A stretch of DNA of 64,000 nucleotides from Nocardioides sp. 503 (lineage in GTDB: Bacteria > Actinomycetota > Actinomycetes > Propionibacteriales > Nocardioidaceae): assembly GCF_004522095.1 (NCBI RefSeq), contig NZ_SPUI01000002.1:1178001-1242000 (forward strand), given 5' to 3'. Under the pieces are notes generated by a model. That model had not been told where the DNA came from. It saw only the letters and a program-made list of their open reading frames with translations, and ran no database searches. The stretch's first letter is position 1, and every line of letters begins with the position of its first letter. Shown here piece by piece: positions 1 to 8,094 of this stretch. Both the position numbers and the translations under genes were made by a program.

Positions 1-84
1 GTGGGGTACGCCGACGGGGAGCGGTTCGGACCGCTGCCCCTCACCATCGAGAGCGTTCCGGGAGCCCTGATCCTGCTGTCATGA
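1..84 (+). CDS. Diacylglycerol kinase-like lipid kinase, C-terminal fragment
   Basis: The window opens inside this gene. Frame 1 reads 27 residues to a TGA at 82-84 that overlaps the helY ATG (ATGA). The residues (YADGERFGPLPLTIESVPGA) match the usual end of the DagK/YegS lipid-kinase family, where a D-G-E...GPLP strand is followed by a VPGAL motif. Proteins of this family phosphorylate diacylglycerol or related lipids at the membrane. In actinobacteria a diacylglycerol kinase gene often precedes helY, which fits. Only the last strands are visible, so the catalytic domain cannot be checked. Confidence 0.6.
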   Translation: MGYADGERFGPLPLTIESVPGALILLS

Positions 85-2936
85 CCACCTCCGACCAGTC
101 GTCCGCCCGTCCGGGCCGGGGCGCCGACCTGACGCCCGCCGACGCCGCTCACGCCGAGCTGGGTCCCGCCGAGCGCTACGCCGCCATGCGCCGCGACCGC
201 AAGCACCCGGTGCTGCGCGACTTCGCCGCCCACTACGACTTCCCGCTCGACGACTTCCAGGTCCGGGCCTGCCGCGAGATCGAGGACGGCCGCGGCGTGC
301 TCGTCGCCGCCCCGACGGGCTCGGGCAAGACGATCGTCGGGGAGTTCGCGATACACCTGGCGCTCGCGACCGGGCGCAAGGCCTTCTACACGACGCCGAT
401 CAAGGCCCTGTCCAACCAGAAGTTCCACGACCTGGTCGACCGCTACGGCGCCGACCAGGTGGGCCTGCTCACCGGCGACAACACGATCAACGGCGAGGCG
501 CCGATCGTCGTGATGACCACCGAGGTGCTGCGCAACATGCTGTACGCCGGCTCGCGCACCCTGCTGGGCCTGGGGTTCGTGGTGATGGACGAGGTGCACT
601 ACCTCGCCGACCGCGCGCGCGGCGCCGTCTGGGAGGAGGTGATCATCCACCTGCCGGAGTCGGTGGCCCTGGTCTCCCTGTCCGCCACGGTCTCCAACGC
701 CGAGGAGTTCGGGGAGTGGCTGGCCACCGTGCGCGGCGAGACGACCACGATCGTGGAGGAGCGCCGCCCGGTGCCGCTCTACCAGCACGTGATGGTCGGC
801 CGGCGGCTGCTCGACCTGTTCGCCTCCTCCGACGTCGACGCCGCGGCCGGCTTCGTCAAGGAGGGCGCCCCCGTCAACGACGAGCTCAACCGGATCGCCC
901 GCGACGACTGGGCCTCGGCGCGCATGAAGGACCGCCGTACGCCGAAGGGGAGCAGGGGTCGCTCGGGCGGGCCCCGGCAGGTCGGCAACGGTCGGCGGGT
1001 GTGGATCCCCAGCCGCGCGGACGTCATCGAGCGCCTCGACCGCGAGGGGCTGCTGCCGGCGATCGTGTTCATCTTCAGCCGGGTGGGCTGCGACGCGGCG
1101 GTGACCCAGTGCCTCAGCGCCGGAGTGCGGCTCACGACGCCGGAGGAGCGCGACGAGATCGTGGCGTTCGTCGAGGCCAGCTGTCGCGACCTGCCTGAGG
1201 ACGACCTGCACGTGCTGGGCTACCACGACTTCCTCGACGGGCTGAGCCGCGGCGTCGCGGCGCACCACGCCGGCATGCTGCCGGCGTTCAAGCAGTGCGT
1301 GGAGGAGCTCTACGTGCGCGGGCTGTGCAAGGTGGTCTTCGCGACCGAGACGCTCGCGCTCGGCATCAACATGCCGGCGCGCACGGTCGTCATCGAGAAG
1401 CTGTCGAAGTGGAACGGCGAGACGCACGCCGACATCACGCCGGGGGAGTACACCCAGCTCACCGGCCGCGCCGGCCGCCGTGGCCTGGACGTCGAGGGCC
1501 ACGGCGTCGTGCTGTGGCAGCCGGGGATGAACCCCCGCGAGGTGGCCGGGCTGGCCTCCACCCGGACCTACCCGCTGCGGTCGTCGTTCCGCCCGTCGTA
1601 CAACATGGCCGTCAACCTGGTGCACCAGTTCGGGCGCGAGCGCAGCCGCGAGCTGCTGGAGCAGTCGTTCGCGCAGTTCCAGGCGGACAAGGCAGTGGTG
1701 GGCCTGGCGCGGCAGCTGCGCAAGGCCGAGGACGCGCTGGACGGCTACGTCGAGGCGGCCACGTGCCACCTCGGGGACTTCATGGAGTACGCCGGGCTGC
1801 GCCGGGCCATCAGCGACGCCGAGAAGAACGCCAGCCGGGCGCGTCGCTCGGACCGCCGCGAGGAGGCGCTGGCCTCGCTGGGGCGGCTCAAGGTGGGCGA
1901 CGTCATCCAGGTGCCAGCGGGCAAGTTCGCCGGGTTCGCCGTGGTCGTCGACCCGGGCTACTCGCCCGAGGGGCCCCGACCGTACGTCGTGACGGCCGAC
2001 CGGCAGGCCCGGCGGTTGGCGATGATCGACTTCCCGGTGCCGGTCGAGGCGCTGACGCGCCTGAAGGTGCCCAAGAGCTTCAGCGCCCGCAACCCGCAGA
2101 TGCGCCGCGACCTGGCGGCCGCGCTGCGCTCGCGCACCCACGACCTGACGCCGCCGCCGTCGACCACCGGTCGTCGCGTCGACGGCGGCCTGCCGCCGGC
2201 CGTGGCCGACGAGATCGACGCGCTGCGCGCCGAGCTCAAGGCCCACCCGTGCCACGCGTGTCCCGAGCGCGAGGACCACGCGCGGTGGGCGGAGCGGTGG
2301 TTCAAGCTGCACCGCGACGCCGCGACCCTGAGGCGGCGCGTCGAGCAGCGCACCAACACCGTCGCGCGCCAGTTCGACCGGGTGTGCGAGGTGCTCTCGG
2401 CCCTCGACTACCTCGCCGACGACGAGGTCACGCCGCGCGGGCGTCACCTGATGCGGCTCTACTCCGACATGGACCTGGTCGCCGCCGAGTCGCTGCGCCG
2501 TGGCCTGTGGGACGACCTCACGCCCTCCGAGCTGGCAGCGGTGCTCTCCACCCTGGTCTTCGAGGCTCGACGCCCGGACGACGCGCGGTCCCCGCGCCTG
2601 CCCGGCGGCGCGGTCAAGGAGGTCGTCGCGGAGATGGTGCGCCTGTGGGCCGAGCTCGACGAGCTCGAGCGCTCCCACCACCTGGACTTCCTGCGCCAGC
2701 CCGACCTCGGCTTCGCCTGGATCGCCTACCGCTGGGCCGAGGGCGACGACCTGGACGAGGTGCTCGGCGGCTCCGAGCTCGCCGCGGGTGACTTCGTGCG
2801 CTGGATGAAGCAGCTGCTCGACCTCGCCGGCCAGGTCGCCGACGCCGCCGGCGACTCACCCCTGCGCCACACCGCCCGCACCGTCGTCCGCACCCTGCGC
2901 CGCGGCGTCGTCGCCTACTCCGGCCTCGCCGACTGA
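81..2936 (+). CDS. helY: DEAD/DEAH-box helicase HelY (Ski2/Mtr4-like)
   Basis: A 951-residue superfamily 2 helicase predicted to unwind structured RNA using ATP in the cytoplasm. Visible motifs in order are Walker A (APTGSGKT, about residues 78-84), motif Ia (TTPIKALSNQ), DEVH at 170-173, SAT at 201-203, a second RecA domain with FATETLALGINMPA, and motif VI QLTGRAGRRG. The C-terminal third carries the DSHCT-type helical region (SELAAVLSTLVFEAR) typical of Ski2-like enzymes. Length and order agree with actinobacterial HelY. The ATG overlaps the stop of the upstream lipid kinase, so the two are translationally coupled. The gene ends 21 nt before the first of two palindromic repeats. Confidence 0.93.
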   Translation: MTTSDQSSARPGRGADLTPADAAHAELGPAERYAAMRRDRKHPVLRDFAAHYDFPLDDFQVRACREIEDGRGVLVAAPTGSGKTIVGEFAIHLALATGRKAFYTTPIKALSNQKFHDLVDRYGADQVGLLTGDNTINGEAPIVVMTTEVLRNMLYAGSRTLLGLGFVVMDEVHYLADRARGAVWEEVIIHLPESVALVSLSATVSNAEEFGEWLATVRGETTTIVEERRPVPLYQHVMVGRRLLDLFASSDVDAAAGFVKEGAPVNDELNRIARDDWASARMKDRRTPKGSRGRSGGPRQVGNGRRVWIPSRADVIERLDREGLLPAIVFIFSRVGCDAAVTQCLSAGVRLTTPEERDEIVAFVEASCRDLPEDDLHVLGYHDFLDGLSRGVAAHHAGMLPAFKQCVEELYVRGLCKVVFATETLALGINMPARTVVIEKLSKWNGETHADITPGEYTQLTGRAGRRGLDVEGHGVVLWQPGMNPREVAGLASTRTYPLRSSFRPSYNMAVNLVHQFGRERSRELLEQSFAQFQADKAVVGLARQLRKAEDALDGYVEAATCHLGDFMEYAGLRRAISDAEKNASRARRSDRREEALASLGRLKVGDVIQVPAGKFAGFAVVVDPGYSPEGPRPYVVTADRQARRLAMIDFPVPVEALTRLKVPKSFSARNPQMRRDLAAALRSRTHDLTPPPSTTGRRVDGGLPPAVADEIDALRAELKAHPCHACPEREDHARWAERWFKLHRDAATLRRRVEQRTNTVARQFDRVCEVLSALDYLADDEVTPRGRHLMRLYSDMDLVAAESLRRGLWDDLTPSELAAVLSTLVFEARRPDDARSPRLPGGAVKEVVAEMVRLWAELDELERSHHLDFLRQPDLGFAWIAYRWAEGDDLDEVLGGSELAAGDFVRWMKQLLDLAGQVADAAGDSPLRHTARTVVRTLRRGVVAYSGLAD

Positions 2937-2957
2937 CGGTGCCACGAGGGCCGTCGG

Positions 2958-3026
2958 CCCTGCGGTTTGGTCACCAACCGCACGTTTCGGGGCCGGGAAT
3001 CTGCGGTCTGTGACCAAACCGCAGGG
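2958..3026. repeat. Palindromic intergenic repeat, copy 1
   Basis: The left arm CCCTGCGGTTTGGTCACC and the right arm GTGACCAAACCGCAGGG form a long stem. The middle (about 18 nt) is G-rich and only partly complementary. It starts 21 nt after the helY stop and is followed by a second copy before the convergent neighbour. It can fold on either strand. Confidence 0.9.
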
Positions 3027-3108
3027 TGTTCGGGTGTCGCCGGCCAGGTGGCGACCCAGCCGAGTCCGGCGGCGCTCGTCAACCTTCTTGGCCGACCGAG
3101 CGTCGCCG

Positions 3109-3179
3109 CCCCTGCGGTTTGGTCACCAACCGCACGTTTCGAGCCCGAGGACCTGCGGTCTGTGACCAAACCGCAGGGG
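3109..3179. repeat. Palindromic intergenic repeat, copy 2
   Basis: This copy has the same arms as the one at 2958 (CCCCTGCGGTTTGGTCACC and its near complement) but a different centre around GAGCCCGAG. It ends 7 nt before the stop codon of the minus-strand gene at 3187. Two copies in one convergent gap is unique in this window. Confidence 0.9.
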
Positions 3180-3186
3180 TCCCGCG

Positions 3187-3846
3187 TCAGCCGGCGGCCG
3201 CGGCGAGGGCGTCGTGGACGAGCGTGTCGCCGTTGACCAGGTCCCACTGGTGACCGGCGGCGGCGTCGTGGTCGAGCACGGCGGCGACGACCGCGGCAAC
3301 GTCCGCCCGGGTCACGTCGCCGTGCGTGAGGCCCTCACCGAGCGTGACCAGGCCGGTGGCCGGGTCGTCGGTCAGACGACCGGGGCGGATGATCGTCCAC
3401 GCCAGGTCGCTGTCGCGCAGGGCGGCGTCGGCGTCGCGCTTGGCGGTGACGTAGGCGGCCCAGACCTCGGCGGTGTCCGCGGGCAGCGGCTCGTCGACGC
3501 CGATCGCGGAGACCTGCACGAACCGGGAGATCCCGGCCTGCTTGGCGCCCTGGATCGACTTCAGGGATCCCTCGAGGTCGACGGTGCGCTTGCGCTCGAT
3601 GTTGCCGTCGGGGCCTCCGCCGGCGGCGAACACCACCGCGTCGCAGCCCTCGAAGGCAGCGGCGAAGTCGCCGGCGCCCTGCTGCTCGAGGTCGAGCAGC
3701 CGCACCTCGGCGCCGCGGCTCTCGAGTTCCTCGCGGTACTCCTCCCGGCGTACCAGCGCCACCGGCGTGTGCTCGGCACGGCGCAGGATGGTCAGCAGAT
3801 GACGGGCCACGGCTCCGTGGCCCCCGACGATGGCGATGCGGGACAT
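3187..3846 (-). CDS. NAD(P)-binding Rossmann protein (NmrA/SDR-a5-like)
   Basis: A 219-residue protein starting MSRIAIVGGHGAVARHL, a Rossmann glycine motif (GGHGAVA) at the N-terminus. It has the layout of atypical SDR/NAD(P)H-binding proteins of the YwnB/SDR_a5 group: VVFAAGGG after the fourth strand, FVQVSAIG, a YVTAKRDAD segment with the Tyr/Lys pair in the usual place, and WTIIRPGRLTDD. Such proteins bind NAD(P) and often act as redox sensors or small reductases. The substrate cannot be read from the sequence. The in-frame reading continues upstream without a plausible N-terminus, so the ATG at 3846 is chosen. It lies 34 nt downstream of the exonuclease gene and is probably co-transcribed with it. 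Confidence 0.8.
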   Translation of the reverse strand: MSRIAIVGGHGAVARHLLTILRRAEHTPVALVRREEYREELESRGAEVRLLDLEQQGAGDFAAAFEGCDAVVFAAGGGPDGNIERKRTVDLEGSLKSIQGAKQAGISRFVQVSAIGVDEPLPADTAEVWAAYVTAKRDADAALRDSDLAWTIIRPGRLTDDPATGLVTLGEGLTHGDVTRADVAAVVAAVLDHDAAAGHQWDLVNGDTLVHDALAAAAG

Positions 3847-3880
3847 GTCCCCACCGTACGTCGCACCCGGAGGCCGCGGG

Positions 3881-4819
3881 TCAGCCGGACAGGACCGCCA
3901 GGAGGCGCTGCGTCGGGCTCTCCAGGCCGTAGCGCTGGGCCAGCTCGGCCACGGCCGCCGGGTCGGCGGGAGTGCGCGGCAGCGCCCAGCCGCCACGCTT
4001 GAGGTCGATGTCGCGCGCGACCGCGACGACGGTCGGGGCCACCGCCAGGTAGTCGGCCGCCGCCTTGATCTTGCCGCGGGGCCCCGGCCCGAGGTCGGTC
4101 TCGGGGTCGTGCGCGGCCGCGATGATGCCGTCCATGTCACCGAAACGGCCGAGCAGGGTCGCGGCTGTCTTCTCGCCGACGCCGGGCACGCCCGGGAGGC
4201 CGTCGGAGGCGTCGCCGCGCATGGTGGCGAAGTCGGCGTACTGCCGCGCGTCGATGCCGTACTTGGCGCGCACCCACTCGTTGGTGACCTTCTCGTGGTT
4301 GCCGACGCCGCGGGCGATGTAGAGCACCCGCACGTCGGTGTCGTCGTCGACCAGCTGGAACAGGTCGCGGTCACCGGTCACGATGTCGACCGGCTGGCCG
4401 GCGCCGGTGGCGAGGGTGCCGATGACGTCGTCGGCCTCGTAGCCGTCCGCCCCGATCACACGGATGCCGAACGCCGCCAGCACCTCCAGGATGATCGGGA
4501 CCTGGACCTGCAGCGGGTCGGGGACCTCCTCGACGTCCGGCGCGGTGGCGACCTCCTCGACCACGCGGTGGCCCTTGTACGACGGCAGCAGGTCGACGCG
4601 CCACTGCGGGCGCCAGTCGTTGTCCCAGCAGCAGACCAGGTCGGTGGGGCGGTACTGGTCGACCAGGCGCGAGATGAAGTCCATCAGTCCGCGCACGGCG
4701 TTGACCGGGGTCCCGTCGGGGCCGGTGATCTCCGGGACCCCGTAGAAGGCGCGGAAGTACATGGACGCGGTGTCGAGGAGCATGAGGCGGCCGTTCTGCG
4801 GGCTGGTCACGCCGGGCAT
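3881..4819 (-). CDS. 5'-3' exonuclease (PolA N-terminal domain-like)
   Basis: About 312 residues resembling the stand-alone 5' nuclease domain of DNA polymerase I. Visible are LMLLDTASMYFRAFYGVP (N-terminal metal-binding Asp), CCWDNDWRP with the second acidic cluster, the YKGHR helical arch region, EADDVIGTLA, VTGDRDLFQLVDD, and the helix-hairpin-helix GLPGVPGVGEKTAATLLGRFG. It should cleave flap or 5' ends during repair or Okazaki fragment processing with two metal ions. The ATG at 4819 is preceded by GGCAGG and gives the expected N-terminus. It diverges from the Lrp gene across only 32 nt. Confidence 0.88.
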   Translation of the reverse strand: MPGVTSPQNGRLMLLDTASMYFRAFYGVPEITGPDGTPVNAVRGLMDFISRLVDQYRPTDLVCCWDNDWRPQWRVDLLPSYKGHRVVEEVATAPDVEEVPDPLQVQVPIILEVLAAFGIRVIGADGYEADDVIGTLATGAGQPVDIVTGDRDLFQLVDDDTDVRVLYIARGVGNHEKVTNEWVRAKYGIDARQYADFATMRGDASDGLPGVPGVGEKTAATLLGRFGDMDGIIAAAHDPETDLGPGPRGKIKAAADYLAVAPTVVAVARDIDLKRGGWALPRTPADPAAVAELAQRYGLESPTQRLLAVLSG

Positions 4820-4838
4820 CCTGCCACGCCGCAAGCAC

Positions 4839-4844
4839 TAGTCT
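4839..4844 (+). promoter_or_regulatory. Candidate -10 box of the lrp-type gene
   Basis: TAGTCT ends 7 nt before the GTG start at 4852, the spacing typical of leaderless actinobacterial transcripts. No good -35 box is seen, so this is a weak-to-moderate call. Confidence 0.4.
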
Positions 4845-4851
4845 GTGCCGC

Positions 4852-5307
4852 GTGGCAGCCACCGACCTCGAGGCAACCGACCGGAAGATCCTCGAACTCC
4901 TGGCCCGCGACGGGCGGATGTCCTTCACCGACCTCGGGAAGGCGACCGGCCTGTCCACCTCGGCGGTCCACCAGCGGGTCAAGCGGCTCGAGCAGCGCCG
5001 CCTGATCCTCGGCTACGGCGCGACGATCAACCACGACGAGATCGGGCTGCCGCTGACGGCGTTCATCTCGATCCGGCCGATCGACCCCTCCCAGCCAGAC
5101 GACTGCCCCGAGCGCCTGCGCCACATCCCCGAGATCGAGTCGTGCTGGTCGGTGGCGGGGGAGGAGTCCTACATCCTCAAGATCCGGGTGCCGACCCCCG
5201 CGGACCTGGAGGACCTGCTGGCGCGGGTCCGCGCCGCGGCCAACGTCTCCACCCGCACCACGATCGTGCTGTCCACGCCGTACGAGAACCGCCCCGTCAC
5301 CGGCTGA
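4852..5307 (+). CDS. Lrp/AsnC-family transcriptional regulator
   Basis: A 151-residue regulator with the family's two-part layout. The N-terminal winged helix-turn-helix is LEATDRKILELLARDGR, FTDLGKATGLSTSAVHQRVKRLEQ and ILGYGATIN. The C-terminal RAM ligand-binding domain contains IPEIESCWSVAGEESYILKIRV. Lrp/AsnC proteins form dimers or octamers that sense amino acids and control their metabolism. It faces kamA convergently, so it could sense lysine or beta-lysine and control that module. This is an inference from proximity only. The GTG start follows a TAGTCT -10 box by 7 nt, which suggests a leaderless mRNA. Confidence 0.9.
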   Translation: MAATDLEATDRKILELLARDGRMSFTDLGKATGLSTSAVHQRVKRLEQRRLILGYGATINHDEIGLPLTAFISIRPIDPSQPDDCPERLRHIPEIESCWSVAGEESYILKIRVPTPADLEDLLARVRAAANVSTRTTIVLSTPYENRPVTG

Positions 5308-5330
5308 GCCGCGGGGCTCGTCGTCTCGCA

Positions 5331-5402
5331 CCCCTTGCGGTTTGGTCACAAACCGCAGGTTCTGGGGCCTCGGACGTGCGGTTGGTGACCAAACCGCAGG
5401 GG
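5331..5402. repeat. Palindromic intergenic repeat, copy 3
   Basis: Located between the convergent Lrp gene and kamA, 23 nt after one stop and 22 nt from the other. The left arm carries the variant TCACAAACC and the right arm the full GGTTGGTGACC form, so it is flipped relative to copies 1 and 2. Confidence 0.88.
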
Positions 5403-5424
5403 TGACGAGCCGACGGACCGACCC

Positions 5425-6897
5425 TCAGTAGGCCTGCAGGGCGGCCATGCGGCGGGAGGCCTCGGCGACCTCGGCCGCCTTGAGGGCGGAGGTGTCGAGG
5501 TCGCCGTGCTCGGCCCACCACGCCTGGCCCTCGGCGGGCAGGGTGTGGATGGGGTCGTAGTACTCGTAAGTCTTCGACAGCGCGTCGGACTGGGTGGCCT
5601 CGATGGACGTGCGGTAGTTCTTCGTCCAGTGCGAGATGCCGCGGACCTCGTCGTACGACGCCAGCTGGTGCACCCAGCGCTTGCCGACGAACGGCACGTC
5701 GCACACGATCCGCGGCGTGGCGAAGCCGGGGAGGTAGCCCATGATGTGGTGCTGGAGCCGCTGGGCGTCCGCGACCGAGACCCGCCAGTGCTCCGAGTAC
5801 GGGATCATGTCGCACATGTAGAAGTAGTAGGGCATGATCTGCGCGCCGTCGAGCAGGCGGAAGCACAGGTCGAGCAGGGCGTGCGGGTCGGCGTTGACGC
5901 CGTTGAGCAGGACCCCCTGGTTGCGGACGTCGCGGATGCCGGCGTCGAGCATCGCGCGCGTCGCCTCGGCGACCAGCGGCGTGATCGAGTTGGCGTGGTT
6001 GGCGTGGGTGTGGATCGCGATCGAGACCCCGCGCTCGCGCGCCACGCCGGCGACCCGCTCGACGCCGGCGCGCACCTCGGGCTGCAGCCAGTGCTGGGGG
6101 AGGCCCACCAGCGCCTTCGTGGCCAGGCGGATGTCGCGGATGTTGTCGATCTCGAGCAGCCGGGTCAGGAAGTCCTCGAGCCGGGGCCACGGCATGTTGG
6201 CGACGTCGCCGCCGGAGACCACCACGTCGCGCACCTGGGGCGTACGCCGCAGGTAGTCCATCATCGAGTCGAGCCGGTCGACGGGCTTGGCGGTGAACTT
6301 GAGCTTCTCGATCACCGGCGTGGAGTTGCCGACCAGGTCCATGCGGGTGCAGTGGCCGCAGTACTGGGGGCACGTCGGCAGCAGCTCGGCCAGCACCTTG
6401 GTCGGGTAGCGGTGGGTCAGGCCCTCGGCCACCCACATGTCGTGCTCGTGCAGGGAGTCGCGCGTGGCGTGGGGATGCGAGGACCAGTCGGTGCGGCGGT
6501 CGGAGAACACCGGGATCATGTAGTGGCGCACCGGGTCGGCGTAGAGCTCCTCGGTGAACGACCCCGGGCCGGCGGGCACGGCCTGCGGCAGCATCGTGTT
6601 CATCATCTGCGGCGGCACCAGCATCGACATCGTCGCGCGCTCGGCCTGGTCGCGCTCCAGGTCGGCGTAGAAGCGCTCGTCGACGAGGTCGCCCATCAGC
6701 TCGCGCAGCTGCCTGACGTTCTTGACGCAGTGGGCACGCTGCCACTGCACGGAGGCCCACTCCTCGGCGGTGACGTCCTTCCACCCGGGGAAGCGGGTCC
6801 AGTCGGGCTCGACGAGCTCCACCCGCTGGTAGGGGTAGGGCTGGCCGGCCTCCAGTGAGAGTCCCGACGAGGGAGGGAGGGAGGTGTCGATGCTCAT
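5425..6897 (-). CDS. kamA: L-lysine 2,3-aminomutase (radical SAM, PLP)
   Basis: A 490-residue KamA-family enzyme that converts L-lysine to L-beta-lysine. The radical-SAM cluster motif CPQYCGHC gives Cys176, Cys180 and Cys183. A GGD motif (VSGGDVANMP) follows for SAM binding. The PLP-binding lysine is probably Lys406 in DVPFVGKRW, aligned with the GK of characterised aminomutases. The protein is about 70 residues longer than the clostridial enzyme, mainly at the N-terminus. The ATG at 6897 has GGAG 7 nt upstream; an in-frame upstream Met has no such site. Divergent kdd-kamDE-kal genes show that beta-lysine is an intermediate of degradation here, not an osmolyte. Confidence 0.93.
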   Translation of the reverse strand: MSIDTSLPPSSGLSLEAGQPYPYQRVELVEPDWTRFPGWKDVTAEEWASVQWQRAHCVKNVRQLRELMGDLVDERFYADLERDQAERATMSMLVPPQMMNTMLPQAVPAGPGSFTEELYADPVRHYMIPVFSDRRTDWSSHPHATRDSLHEHDMWVAEGLTHRYPTKVLAELLPTCPQYCGHCTRMDLVGNSTPVIEKLKFTAKPVDRLDSMMDYLRRTPQVRDVVVSGGDVANMPWPRLEDFLTRLLEIDNIRDIRLATKALVGLPQHWLQPEVRAGVERVAGVARERGVSIAIHTHANHANSITPLVAEATRAMLDAGIRDVRNQGVLLNGVNADPHALLDLCFRLLDGAQIMPYYFYMCDMIPYSEHWRVSVADAQRLQHHIMGYLPGFATPRIVCDVPFVGKRWVHQLASYDEVRGISHWTKNYRTSIEATQSDALSKTYEYYDPIHTLPAEGQAWWAEHGDLDTSALKAAEVAEASRRMAALQAY

Positions 6898-7047
6898 GGG
6901 TGCTCCGGGGTGTGGGTCGGGCGGCGGCGCGTCGGTTGTGGGCCACGCCACTGTCCTGCGTAGACTACGTGGAGATCATTCGGTCTGCACATCGCCACAC
7001 CGCACAATTTCCTGAACATCTCGCGCAACGACGGAGGACAGCCCGAC
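6898..7047. promoter_or_regulatory. Divergent control region kamA / kdd operon
   Basis: 150 nt separate the two divergent starts. TAGACT at 6961-6966 is a possible -10 box on the plus strand, with TTGTGG 19 nt upstream as a poor -35. GGAGG at 7032-7036 is the kdd ribosome-binding site. No clear palindrome was found, but both promoters must lie here, so a single regulator could act on both. Confidence 0.5.
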
Positions 7048-8094
7048 ATGACGGTTCGTGACGCCGATCCGACCGGCCTGCACCGGGTCCTCGACGACAC
7101 CGTCGTGCTCCCGCAGGCGGCCGCTCGCCTCGACACCCGCCCCGAGCTGTGGCCCGACGAGGTCCGCATCCGCGTCGAGCGGCTCAACCTCGACGCCGCC
7201 TCGTTCCGGCAGCTGGAGCGTGCGCACACCGTCGGGGGACGGGTCGACCGTGAGGCGCTGCGCGCCGAGGTCCTCGACATCGTCGCGACCCGCGGCAAGA
7301 TGCAGAACCCCGAGACCGGCTCCGGCGGCATGCTCGTCGGCGTCGTCGAGGAGGTCGGGCCGGCCTCGCCGCTCGGCCTGAGCGTCGGTGACCGGGTCAC
7401 CACCCTGGTTTCCCTGACGCTCACCCCGCTCGTCATCGAGGACGGGCTGGCCGGCTGGGACGCCCGCGACGAGCAGGTCCCGTGCGACGGCTACGCCATC
7501 CTGTTCGGCCGCTCGATCGCCGCGGTCATCCCCGACGACCTCCCGGCCGGGCTCAGCCTCTCGGTCATGGACGTCTGCGGCGCCCCGGCGCTCACCGCAC
7601 GCGTCGTGGCCGGATACGCCGACGCCACCGTCGCCGTCATCGGCGGTGGCGGCAAGTCCGGTTCGCTGAGCCTGGCTGCCGCCCGGCAGGCCGGCGCCCG
7701 CCACCTCGTCGGCGTCGTCCCCCACGAGGAGGAGGCCTCCCGCCTGCGCGCCTCGGGGCTGGCCGACGAGGTCGTCGTCGCCGACGCCCGCAACCCCGTC
7801 GCCCTGCGCGAGGCCGTCGAGAAGGCGGGAGGACCGGCCGACGTCACCGTCGTGTGCGTCGACGTGCCCGGCTGCGAGGGCGGCGCGATCCTGGCCACCG
7901 CCGACCGCGGCACCGTCATCTTCTTCTCCATGGCCACCTCGTTCTCCGCCGCCGCACTCGGGGCGGAGGGGTTGGCCGCCGACGTCACGATGCTCGTCGG
8001 CAACGGCTACGTCCCCGGGCACGCCGCCTACGCCCTGCAGCTCCTGCGCGAGTACGACGGCGTCCGCTCGCTCTTCGAGAGCCGGCTCGGATGA
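7048..8094 (+). CDS. kdd: L-erythro-3,5-diaminohexanoate dehydrogenase
   Basis: A 348-residue NAD(P)-dependent dehydrogenase predicted to oxidise 3,5-diaminohexanoate to 5-amino-3-oxohexanoate with release of ammonia, the third step of the beta-lysine pathway. It has a medium-chain-dehydrogenase-like layout without zinc-cysteine clusters. After an N-terminal substrate domain (RGKMQNPETGSGGMLVG) comes a Rossmann glycine motif, VAVIGGGGKSGSLSLAAA. VCGAPALTARVV and the C-terminal GNGYVPGHA segment are also typical of the family. The start has GGAGG 11 nt upstream. The stop overlaps the kamD ATG (ATGA). Confidence 0.9.
   Translation: MTVRDADPTGLHRVLDDTVVLPQAAARLDTRPELWPDEVRIRVERLNLDAASFRQLERAHTVGGRVDREALRAEVLDIVATRGKMQNPETGSGGMLVGVVEEVGPASPLGLSVGDRVTTLVSLTLTPLVIEDGLAGWDARDEQVPCDGYAILFGRSIAAVIPDDLPAGLSLSVMDVCGAPALTARVVAGYADATVAVIGGGGKSGSLSLAAARQAGARHLVGVVPHEEEASRLRASGLADEVVVADARNPVALREAVEKAGGPADVTVVCVDVPGCEGGAILATADRGTVIFFSMATSFSAAALGAEGLAADVTMLVGNGYVPGHAAYALQLLREYDGVRSLFESRLG

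Noticed and set aside
7482..8090. Upstream in-frame extension of KamD across kdd
   Set aside because: Reads Arg/Gly/Pro-rich out-of-frame kdd sequence; the ATG at 8091 gives the known family start and overlaps the kdd stop.
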